Origin: Clostridia bacterium
GTDB taxonomy: Bacteria; Bacillota; Clostridia; UBA1381
Direction: 5' to 3'
Assembly (NCBI GenBank): GCA_017521775.1
Contig: JAFXBO010000003.1
Location: forward strand, 1 to 5,293
Length of the DNA stretch: 5,293 nucleotides
Shown: piece after piece, positions 1 through 5,293 of the stretch
Position numbering within the stretch: the first letter of the stretch is position 1
Layout of the letters: each line of letters starts with the position of its first letter
Notes under the pieces: model-generated
What the model was told of the DNA's origin: nothing
Databases searched by the model: none
What the model saw: only the letters and a program-made list of their open reading frames with translations
Program-made: the position numbers and the translations under genes

Positions 1-170
1 GTGTCAAATAGTTGTCCGATTTCTTTGGATATAATCATCAATACAACAACCAATCCTGCAATTGTTGTTAAAAGAGCCTGTTCTTCACGCCCTGCACGTG
101 TTAATAATTGGTTTAAGACAGAAACAACAATTCCAACACCGGCAATTTGAAAAATTAAATCTACATTCAT
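1..170 (-). CDS. spoIIIAC: Stage III sporulation protein AC, N-terminal part (cut by left window edge)
   Basis: SpoIIIAC is a small membrane protein of the SpoIIIA complex, which forms part of the mother-cell side of the channel linking mother cell and forespore during engulfment. The reading frame opens with ATG at 170-168 and gives 56 codons plus two bases (AC, so residue 57 is Thr) before the window ends. The family is usually about 65-68 residues, so roughly ten are missing. The start MNVDLIFQIAGVGIVV matches the characteristic N-terminus of the family. Two hydrophobic stretches (about residues 5-20 and 33-48) fit its two membrane helices, separated by a charged loop containing RAGREE. 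A strong GGAGG (plus-strand 178-182) lies 7 nt before the ATG. The gene follows spoIIIAB by 19 nt, as expected in this operon. The identification rests on recalled family sequence and on gene order. Confidence 0.92.
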   Translation of the reverse strand, partial: MNVDLIFQIAGVGIVVSVLNQLLTRAGREEQALLTTIAGLVVVLMIISKEIGQLFD

Positions 171-189
171 TATTTTTCCTCCGTTATTC

Positions 190-693
190 TTATAGTAGCA
201 TTATAACAACAAAAAGTCCTAATGTAATTCCTAAGCTTTTCTTTAGCTTTGACAGTTTTTGATATTCTTCCTTTGAATTTATTTGCATTGATTTTAACAT
301 TGAAATAGTGTTTTCTATATTTTTTAACTGTCCCTCGCGATCGGTCATTCCAAGCTCTGCACCGAGCATAATTAAAATTTCACAGTCTTCCTTTGAAAGA
401 TGTAAGGGAACACTGTCTTCTGTAACAGAATTTCTCCATCTTTCCGAAAGAGATAATGTTTTATCTGACTCAGCACAGGTTAAAAATAATTTGTCAAAAT
501 CTATTATTTTAGATACCTTTATCAGGATATTATCGATGTAATCCGAACTATATCGTATTTCATTCTGCATAGCTAATAACCCTGCATTTATTTTTAACAG
601 GCTTTTATATCTTCTATATGGTGTAAGAGAACTGAGATATCCCCATATAAAAGCAGAAACTAATATCAATATGGCACCAACAAATTTAAACAC
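190..693 (-). CDS. spoIIIAB: Stage III sporulation protein AB (SpoIIIAB)
   Basis: This is a membrane protein of the SpoIIIA complex, made in the mother cell during sporulation. The 167 residues are close to the roughly 170 of the Bacillus protein. An N-terminal hydrophobic helix (about residues 3-21, FVGAILILVSAF) is followed by a charged, mostly helical middle region. That region contains the family's conserved stretch GAELGMTDREGQLKNI (residues 111-126). The protein ends in a second hydrophobic helix (about 153-167), preceded by the lysine-rich KLSKLKKSLG. Both ends hydrophobic with a soluble helical centre is the family's layout. Translation starts with GTG at 693-691, placed 9 nt after GGAG. 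The first 8 nt overlap the end of spoIIIAA, which suggests translational coupling. No alternative start with a better ribosome site is visible. The membrane segments are judged by eye. Confidence 0.93.
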   Translation of the reverse strand: MFKFVGAILILVSAFIWGYLSSLTPYRRYKSLLKINAGLLAMQNEIRYSSDYIDNILIKVSKIIDFDKLFLTCAESDKTLSLSERWRNSVTEDSVPLHLSKEDCEILIMLGAELGMTDREGQLKNIENTISMLKSMQINSKEEYQKLSKLKKSLGITLGLFVVIMLL

Positions 694-1603
694 AATAGAT
701 TTCTCCGATTGTTCCTGGGCCGTTTTTTCTGTTTAGGGTTATGAAACAATTAAATACAGATATAAATTCAGGGTAGTTTTTAAAAAGCTCCTCACGGGAT
801 TTTGAATGTATGCTTGCTATTATTGAAACTCCTGACGATATGGCTTTTTTGACTGCAACCAAATCATCATTTCCACCAAGCTCGTCCGTGATTATTACAT
901 CAGGCGACATAGAACGGATAAGAATTGAAAAAGCATCATTTTTTGATGCTCCCTCTAAAACATCCAATGAGTATCCTAAATCAAAGCCTAAATATCCTTT
1001 TGAAACTGCACAGATTTCATTTCTTTCATCAGCAACACATACCTTTATGCCTTCTTTTGAAAGTTTTTTTGCTATATCTCTTAATATTGTTGTCTTTCCA
1101 CAACAGGGTGGGGAAATGATAAGAGTGTTTAATATTTTATTGTTACAATAAATTTTATCAATAAGATTATCCGACGCACCGTCCACTTCTTTTGCAATTC
1201 TATAATTTAATCCACTTATATTTTTAATTGATGAAATGTTGGAGTTATTTATAACAGCACTTCCGCAAATTCCAATTCTGTTTCCGCCTTCAATTGTGAC
1301 AAAGCCTTGTCTCAGTGAATTTTCGGCAGTGTAGAGTGAGCTTTTAACAATCAATTCCAATGCTTCGTTAATGTCCTGATTTGAAACTATTATGGCTTTG
1401 GTAATATCATTTGTTAAAACTGAATCCTTTGTTATAAAATATGACTTATCTTTAAAATTAATAATAAAGGGAAGTCCCTTTCTCAGTCTTAATTCCTCTG
1501 CACAATATAGCTCTGTAAAGGTTAAAAGTTTTCGGAATTTAGTGGGCAGATATCTTAAAATCGGATGAATTTTAACACCTTTTGTTTCGTTTATTATTAA
1601 CAT
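686..1603 (-). CDS. spoIIIAA: Stage III sporulation protein AA (SpoIIIAA), secretion-type ATPase
   Basis: SpoIIIAA is the cytoplasmic ATPase of the SpoIIIA complex, related to the ATPases of type II and type IV secretion systems, and it is thought to energise the mother cell-forespore channel. With the start chosen here the protein has 305 residues, in line with about 307 in Bacillus. A variant Walker A, SPPCCGKTT, sits at residues 164-172. An acidic segment ADERNEI follows at 191-197, Walker B VIITDELGG at 236-244, and a histidine motif ASIHS at 263-267. An N-terminal region with LRQGFVTIEGGNRIGICG (97-114) is typical of the family. The frame is open up to a TTG at 1642 and also has an ATG at 1627. 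The ATG at 1603 is preferred because a near-perfect AGAGGTG lies 6 nt before it and the length then fits. This is the first gene of the operon. Its end overlaps spoIIIAB by 8 nt. Confidence 0.95.
   Translation of the reverse strand: MLIINETKGVKIHPILRYLPTKFRKLLTFTELYCAEELRLRKGLPFIINFKDKSYFITKDSVLTNDITKAIIVSNQDINEALELIVKSSLYTAENSLRQGFVTIEGGNRIGICGSAVINNSNISSIKNISGLNYRIAKEVDGASDNLIDKIYCNNKILNTLIISPPCCGKTTILRDIAKKLSKEGIKVCVADERNEICAVSKGYLGFDLGYSLDVLEGASKNDAFSILIRSMSPDVIITDELGGNDDLVAVKKAISSGVSIIASIHSKSREELFKNYPEFISVFNCFITLNRKNGPGTIGEIYCV
703..706 (-). promoter_or_regulatory. Ribosome binding site for the GTG-started spoIIIAB
   Basis: GGAG on the minus strand lies 9 nt upstream of the GTG at 693. 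It is embedded in the last codons of spoIIIAA (the GEIY region), so ribosomes finishing spoIIIAA are already close to this start. It supports GTG as a true initiation codon rather than a later ATG. Confidence 0.7.
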
Positions 1604-1609
1604 TTGTAA

Positions 1610-1616
1610 CACCTCT
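1610..1616 (-). promoter_or_regulatory. Ribosome binding site that fixes the spoIIIAA start
   Basis: On the minus strand AGAGGTG lies 6 nt before the ATG at 1603. The in-frame upstream candidates (TTG at 1642, ATG at 1627) have only A/T-rich sequence before them and no purine-rich site, so they are unlikely starts. The site would itself lie inside the coding region if an upstream start were used. Confidence 0.85.
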
Positions 1617-1655
1617 TTTGCAATCATTTTATTCTTGTCCAAATAATTTTAGAAC

Positions 1656-1691
1656 AAAAAAATATCACGCTTATTGCTAAGCGTGATATTT
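1656..1691 (-). terminator. Intrinsic terminator after pheT
   Basis: A perfect 14-bp inverted repeat (1660-1673 with 1678-1691, 4-nt loop 1674-1677) begins 9 nt after the pheT stop codon. On the minus strand its GC-containing core (CACGC/GCGTG) is followed by seven consecutive T residues (1662-1656), the outermost of which overlap the last A-U pairs. This is a standard Rho-independent terminator closing pheST. On the plus strand the hairpin is followed only by a weak, interrupted T-run, so it probably works in one direction. Confidence 0.9.
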
Positions 1692-1700
1692 AAAGTTTTA

Positions 1701-4085
1701 TTATCTTAATTGTGCATCTAACTTATATTCGAGGTCTTTAATGATTTTTGTGAAAATCTTATTTATTTCCTCATTTGTCAGGCTTCTGTCTGATGCTCTG
1801 AATGAAACTGCGTAAGCAACACTCTTCTTGCCATCAGGAATTTGTGCTCCCTCATAGACATCAAATAAATTGATTGTGTCAAGGAGTTCTCCTGAAGCTT
1901 TTTTAATAACCTTTTCAATTTCTCCAACAGGAGTTGTTTTATCAATAAGCATTGCAATATCTCTTGTCACTGCAGGGAATTTTGGCAACGCCTTAAATTT
2001 AATGTCATTATTAATAGCATTAAAGACTTTAATTAATTCTATTTCAGCAACATAACACTTTTCATCAATATCAAAGTTCTTTGAAACATCAGGATGAATT
2101 TCTCCGATTGTACCGATCACCTCATTCTTTATAAGAACTTTAGCACATCTTCCAGGGTGATATGTTGGGTTTTCGCTGTCGGCAACATATGACACATCAG
2201 AAATGTTCATATTCTTAAACATTGCCTCCAAAACACCCTTCAAATCAAAGAAATCAACTCCGCCATACATACCAAGAGTGATGATTTCAGGCTCATTTGG
2301 AAGTTCTCCCTTTGTTGTTGGGATATATATAGTTGCAATTTCAAATAACTTAGCAGAAACATTCTGATGGTTATAGTTATATGATAGTGCGCCCATCATA
2401 CTTGCAACAGATGTTGTTCTCATAATTGAGGTATCTTCACCAAGTGGGTTTGTAATTGTGACGCAATTTCTCAATTCACTGTCCTTAGGAATTAAAAGCT
2501 TATCAAATATTGCAGGACCTGTAAATGTGTATGTGCAAATCTCATTTAACCCTTGCGCTGTTAAAAGTGTTGAGATTTTATTTCGTGTTGATTGAATAGG
2601 GGAAAGTCTTCCTCTTGTTGCATTTCCAGAAAGTGCAGTTACAGGGATTTTATCATATCCGTAAAATCTTGCAATTTCTTCTGCTATATCAGCTTCTGCT
2701 TCAATATCAGGTCTGAATGTTGGAGCAATTACTGTCATATTCTTTTCATCAACAACAAATTCCAAAGCCTTTAAGTATCCAATCATTTCTTCTGTTGAAA
2801 GGTTTGTGCCTAAAAATGCATTGATTTTATCAGGTCTTAGTGTGTGAACTTTTTGTTCTTTTTTGTTTCCGATAACATCAATCAATCCGCCGACAACCTC
2901 ACCACATTCAAGCATATCTACAAGCTCACAAGCTCTTTCGATTGCAGGAAGTGCATTATTTACATCAAGTCCCTTTTCAAATCTTGAAGATGACTCAGTT
3001 CTTAAACCTATTCTTTGAGCAGTTAAACGAACTGATGAAGCATCAAAGGTTGCAGATTCAAATATAACTGTTGTTGTGTCATCTTTAACCTCAGAGTTAA
3101 ATCCACCCATAACGCCTGCAACTGCAACTGCCTTTTCACCATCAGAAATAACAAGGTCATCAGCACAAAGTTTTCTGTCCTGCTCGTCAAGTGTTTTTAT
3201 GATTTCACCATCACAAGCATTTCTTACAACAATTTTATTTTGTGCTAAATCTCTTAAGTCAAAAGCGTGCATAGGTTGACCGTATTCAAGCATAATGTAG
3301 TTTGTTATATCAACAATGTTGTTAATTGAACGAACACCGCAAGCACGAAGTCTTGAAACAAGCCATTTTGGCGATGGACCAATTTTAACATTCTTAACCA
3401 TTTTAGCACAGTATCTCATACACTTGTCAGGGTTTTTAACTTCGACAGATAATGTATCATTGATATTTTCATTATTTTCTTTGTATTGAGGTTTATGAAG
3501 ATTAAATGGTCGCTTAAATGTTGCTGCAGTTTCTCTTGCAAGACCGATAACACTGAAGCAATCAGGTCTGTTTGATGTAATTTCAAATTCAACAACATCT
3601 TCATTTAAACCAAAATAATCTTTAATTTCAATTCCGATTTGCGTATCATCAGGTAATATAAGAATTCCGTATTCAGGCTCATAACCTAAATCTGCAACAG
3701 AAATTCCAAGCTCATCGTGTGAGCAAAGCATACCGTTTGATTCAACACCTCTTAGTTTTCCCTTTTTAATTTTAATTCCACCAGGTAGGGTAGAGCCATC
3801 AAGTGCAACAGGAACAATGATACCTGCTTTCACATTTGGAGCACCACAAACAATTTGCAACTCCTCACCTGTTCCTGCATCAACTGTGCATATGTGCAAA
3901 TGGTCGCTGTCAGGGTGGTCAACACAAGTTAAAACCTTACCTGTTACAACCTTATTTAAACTATCTCCAGCATTCTCAACACCCTCAACCTTTGAGCCTG
4001 ACATTGTAAGCTCGTGTGCATATTGTTTTGGTGTGATGCCAGACATATCTGTATAATCATTAAACCAACTCATTGGTACTTTCAT
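1701..4085 (-). CDS. pheT: Phenylalanyl-tRNA synthetase, beta subunit
   Basis: PheT pairs with PheS in the cytoplasmic (alpha-beta)2 enzyme that attaches phenylalanine to tRNA-Phe. The beta subunit binds tRNA and hydrolyses mischarged Tyr-tRNA-Phe. The 794 residues match the usual 790-805. An OB-fold tRNA-binding (EMAP-like) domain spans about 40-152 (HPDSDHLHICTVD, then QIVCGAPNV). The B3/4 editing domain spans about 210-395, with GQPMHAFD (269-276), AGVMGG (323-328), FESATF (342-347) and RTESSSRFEKG (362-372). The B5 domain lies at about 405-480, ending in FRPDIEAEADIAEEIARFYGYD with its acidic cluster. The catalytic-like fold is at about 490-690. A C-terminal anticodon-binding ferredoxin-like domain runs from about 700 (KFPAVTRDIAM) to the end. 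The editing residues known in E. coli (His261, Glu334, Thr354) appear as His273, Glu343 and Thr363. The ATG at 4085 follows AAAGGA by about 10 nt and pheS by 26 nt. No break is seen. Confidence 0.98.
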   Translation of the reverse strand: MKVPMSWFNDYTDMSGITPKQYAHELTMSGSKVEGVENAGDSLNKVVTGKVLTCVDHPDSDHLHICTVDAGTGEELQIVCGAPNVKAGIIVPVALDGSTLPGGIKIKKGKLRGVESNGMLCSHDELGISVADLGYEPEYGILILPDDTQIGIEIKDYFGLNEDVVEFEITSNRPDCFSVIGLARETAATFKRPFNLHKPQYKENNENINDTLSVEVKNPDKCMRYCAKMVKNVKIGPSPKWLVSRLRACGVRSINNIVDITNYIMLEYGQPMHAFDLRDLAQNKIVVRNACDGEIIKTLDEQDRKLCADDLVISDGEKAVAVAGVMGGFNSEVKDDTTTVIFESATFDASSVRLTAQRIGLRTESSSRFEKGLDVNNALPAIERACELVDMLECGEVVGGLIDVIGNKKEQKVHTLRPDKINAFLGTNLSTEEMIGYLKALEFVVDEKNMTVIAPTFRPDIEAEADIAEEIARFYGYDKIPVTALSGNATRGRLSPIQSTRNKISTLLTAQGLNEICTYTFTGPAIFDKLLIPKDSELRNCVTITNPLGEDTSIMRTTSVASMMGALSYNYNHQNVSAKLFEIATIYIPTTKGELPNEPEIITLGMYGGVDFFDLKGVLEAMFKNMNISDVSYVADSENPTYHPGRCAKVLIKNEVIGTIGEIHPDVSKNFDIDEKCYVAEIELIKVFNAINNDIKFKALPKFPAVTRDIAMLIDKTTPVGEIEKVIKKASGELLDTINLFDVYEGAQIPDGKKSVAYAVSFRASDRSLTNEEINKIFTKIIKDLEYKLDAQLR

Positions 4086-4111
4086 TCTTTATCATTCCTT
4101 TCTATATCAAA

Positions 4112-5131
4112 TTAAAACTGTTTTAAGAATTTCAAATCATTTTCATAGAATAATCTGATATCATCAATTCCATACTTACGCATAACCATTCTTTCCAAAC
4201 CGATACCAAACGCAAAGCCTGAATATACCTCGGGGTCTATACCACAGTTTGCAAGAACCTTTGGATGTACCATACCACAACCAAGAACTTCAATCCAGCC
4301 CTCGCCTTTACAAATTCTGCATCCCTCACCGCCACAAACAAAACAAGCCACATCAAGTTCAGCAGATGGCTCGGTGAATGGGAAGTGGTGAGGCCTGAAA
4401 CGGACCTTACAGTCTTCACCATATAGTGATTTCATACAAGATTCCAATGTACCCTTTAAATCTGCCATTGTGATACCCTTGTCAACAACAAGACCTTCAA
4501 TCTGGTGGAAAACAGGGGAGTGTGTTGCATCTGATGCATCACTTCTGTATACAATACCAGGGGCAATAATTCTTATTGGTGGTTTTTTATTTTCCATAAC
4601 ACGAACCTGCATTGGAGATGTTTGTGTTCTTAGCACTATGTTATCCTCAATATAGAATGTGTCCTGTGTATCTCTTGCAGGGTGATTTTTTGGAATGTTT
4701 AAAGCTTCGAAGTTGTAATAATCAGTTTCAACCTCAGGTCCTTCTGCAACTTCAAAACCAAGACCTATAAATATTTCTTTAAATTCATTCAAAGTCTTTG
4801 TAAATGGATGAAGTGAACCGATGTCAGGAGTTTTTCCAGGCATAGTCACATCAATAACCTCTTCTTTTAACTGCTTGTTTTGAAGCTCTGCTAAAAGCTC
4901 AGTCTTCTTCATATCAATTTCGTTATTTAAGAAATCCCTGATTTCATTTGCCAAAGCTCCAATAACAGGTCTTTCTTCTGCTGATAATTGTCCCATTCCT
5001 TTTAAAACTGAGGTCAATTCACCTTTTTTTCCAAGATACTTAATTCTTAAGTCTTCTAAAGTTTCAAGGTCTGAAGCATTTTTTAACAGGTCTTCAACAG
5101 ATACCTTGATTTGTTGTAGTTTTTCTTTCAT
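4112..5131 (-). CDS. pheS: Phenylalanyl-tRNA synthetase, alpha subunit
   Basis: PheS is the catalytic subunit of the class II phenylalanyl-tRNA synthetase. It activates phenylalanine with ATP and transfers it to tRNA-Phe together with PheT. The 339 residues match the family (327 in E. coli, about 344 in Bacillus). An N-terminal helical, coiled-coil tRNA-binding arm covers about 1-85. Motif 1 lies around 107-134 ([11 protein letters not shown], then [11 protein letters not shown]). [11 protein letters not shown] follows at 167-177. Motif 2 is [18 protein letters not shown] (196-213). Motif 3 is [11 protein letters not shown] (305-315). Ala307 aligns with E. coli Ala294, the residue that sets the size of the phenylalanine pocket, so normal specificity is expected. 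A CX2CX4CX2C cluster (Cys263, 266, 271, 274) precedes [13 protein letters not shown] and is an insertion relative to E. coli. The ATG at 5131 lies about 10 nt after AGAAAGGA. The gene is controlled by the T-box leader immediately upstream. Confidence 0.98.
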   Translation of the reverse strand: MKEKLQQIKVSVEDLLKNASDLETLEDLRIKYLGKKGELTSVLKGMGQLSAEERPVIGALANEIRDFLNNEIDMKKTELLAELQNKQLKEEVIDVTMPGKTPDIGSLHPFTKTLNEFKEIFIGLGFEVAEGPEVETDYYNFEALNIPKNHPARDTQDTFYIEDNIVLRTQTSPMQVRVMENKKPPIRIIAPGIVYRSDASDATHSPVFHQIEGLVVDKGITMADLKGTLESCMKSLYGEDCKVRFRPHHFPFTEPSAELDVACFVCGGEGCRICKGEGWIEVLGCGMVHPKVLANCGIDPEVYSGFAFGIGLERMVMRKYGIDDIRLFYENDLKFLKQF

Positions 5132-5176
5132 TTGTTTTCAATCCTTTCTTTTTTCATTAACCGAGCAGGGGAATAT

Positions 5177-5208
5177 AAAAATAAAAAATCCCTGCTATAA
5201 AGCAGGGA
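5177..5208 (-). terminator. T-box regulated intrinsic terminator
   Basis: On the minus strand TCCCTGCT (5208-5201) and AGCAGGGA (5196-5189) form an 8-bp stem with the loop TTAT, followed by a T-rich tract TTTTTTATTTTT (5188-5177). The 5' arm shares CCC (and the preceding CGT) with the antiterminator, so the two folds exclude each other. It lies about 45 nt upstream of the pheS start codon. Confidence 0.93.
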
Positions 5209-5237
5209 CGAAAAAAATTTCCGTGGTACCACCCAAA
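5205..5237 (-). promoter_or_regulatory. T-box sequence and antiterminator helix
   Basis: The minus strand reads TTTGGGTGGTACCACGG at 5237-5221, close to the T-box consensus AGGGTGGNACCGCG. GGG (5234-5232) can pair with CCC (5207-5205) and ACG (5224-5222) with CGT (5210-5208). This leaves the 7-nt bulge TGGTACC unpaired, as in other T-boxes. The inner helix could extend through GAAA/TTTT (one G-U pair) to seven pairs with a T-only triloop. In the bulge UGGU would pair with ACCA at the tRNA 3' end, which fits a tRNA with discriminator A, as tRNA-Phe has. The fourth outer pair of the consensus (A-U) is missing here because the leading A is replaced by U. Confidence 0.9.
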
Positions 5238-5239
5238 TT

Positions 5240-5254
5240 CCTGAAATAATCAGG
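5240..5254 (-). promoter_or_regulatory. Stem III-like hairpin of the T-box leader
   Basis: CCTGA and TCAGG form a 5-bp stem around the loop TTATT, ending just 2 nt before the T-box sequence. The position, directly upstream of the antiterminator, is that of stem III in T-box leaders. The assignment is from position and pairing only. Confidence 0.6.
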
Positions 5255-5293
5255 CACTTATTTAAACGAATGACGGTCGCAACCCGTTATCGA

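Larger units (their letters stand above)
5177..5293 (-). promoter_or_regulatory. T-box riboswitch leader of pheST (3' part; stem I off the right edge)
   Basis: This is the untranslated leader upstream of pheS. T-box leaders sense the charging of a tRNA: uncharged tRNA pairs with a specifier codon in stem I and with the antiterminator bulge, which prevents termination. The window shows the 3' half. A short hairpin lies at 5273-5287 (ACGG/CCGT, 7-nt loop), perhaps part of the stem II region. It is followed by a stem III-like hairpin, the T-box sequence, its antiterminator partner and the terminator. The specifier is not in the window, so tRNA-Phe (codon UUC) as ligand is inferred from the downstream genes. 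The leader's promoter and 5' end also lie outside. Confidence 0.93.

Noticed and set aside
62..262. Plus-strand open frame of 66 codons across spoIIIAC and spoIIIAB
   Set aside because: It lies opposite well-supported genes, has no ribosome site and shows no recognisable protein features. The other plus-strand frames in the window (for example 810-1151 and 3817-4056) fail for the same reasons.
1604..1642. A 13-residue N-terminal extension of SpoIIIAA from a TTG at 1642 (or an ATG at 1627)
   Set aside because: There is no ribosome site before either codon, while the ATG at 1603 has AGAGGTG at 6 nt and gives the usual family length. The extension would also translate the ribosome site itself.
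1626..1651. Sigma-E-like promoter: AATAAAAT (1633-1626) as -10 with TAAAATT (1651-1645) as -35
   Set aside because: Each box resembles its consensus, but the spacer is only 11 nt instead of 13-15, and transcription would begin almost at the ribosome site. In such A/T-rich sequence this match is expected by chance.
3416..3604. Minus-strand open frame of 62 codons within pheT
   Set aside because: It is an out-of-frame reading of the PheT coding sequence, with no family resemblance and no ribosome site.
5223..5232. Perfect 10-nt palindrome GTGGTACCAC inside the T-box sequence, as a possible operator
   Set aside because: GGTACC is already palindromic in the T-box consensus, and the extra pairs come from ACCACG replacing ACCGCG, which keeps pairing with CGU. 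The antiterminator explains it without a DNA-binding protein.

Overview
The window reads as part of a low-GC, endospore-forming Firmicute, most likely a Clostridia member. The reasons are the AT-rich coding sequence, strong GGAGG/GAGGTG ribosome binding sites, a T-box leader of the Firmicute type, and the start of a spoIIIA sporulation operon. The species cannot be named from this sequence. Every gene I can support lies on the minus strand, so the map reads right to left.

Region by region, in the direction of transcription: positions 5293-5132 hold the 3' part of a T-box riboswitch leader. It has a small hairpin, a stem III-like hairpin, the conserved T-box sequence with its antiterminator partner, and an intrinsic terminator. 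Stem I and the specifier codon lie beyond the right edge. Next come pheS (5131-4112) and pheT (4085-1701), the alpha and beta subunits of phenylalanyl-tRNA synthetase, 26 nt apart and evidently one operon. A 14-bp hairpin with a T-tract (1691-1656) closes that operon.

From 1603 leftwards begins the spoIIIA operon: spoIIIAA (ATPase), spoIIIAB (membrane protein, overlapping spoIIIAA by 8 nt) and the first 56 codons of spoIIIAC, cut by the left edge. The remaining spoIIIA genes (AD to AH) are expected to its left.

The two halves do unrelated jobs. PheST charges tRNA-Phe, and its transcription is probably raised when uncharged tRNA-Phe binds the leader. The SpoIIIA proteins build, in the mother-cell membrane, the channel that meets SpoIIQ from the forespore and supports late forespore gene expression. 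I see no mobile element, CRISPR array, tRNA, rRNA or foreign-looking gene, and no convincing undescribed system. The points most worth a second look are a third complementary arm just after the T-box terminator and the very short space available for a spoIIIA promoter.
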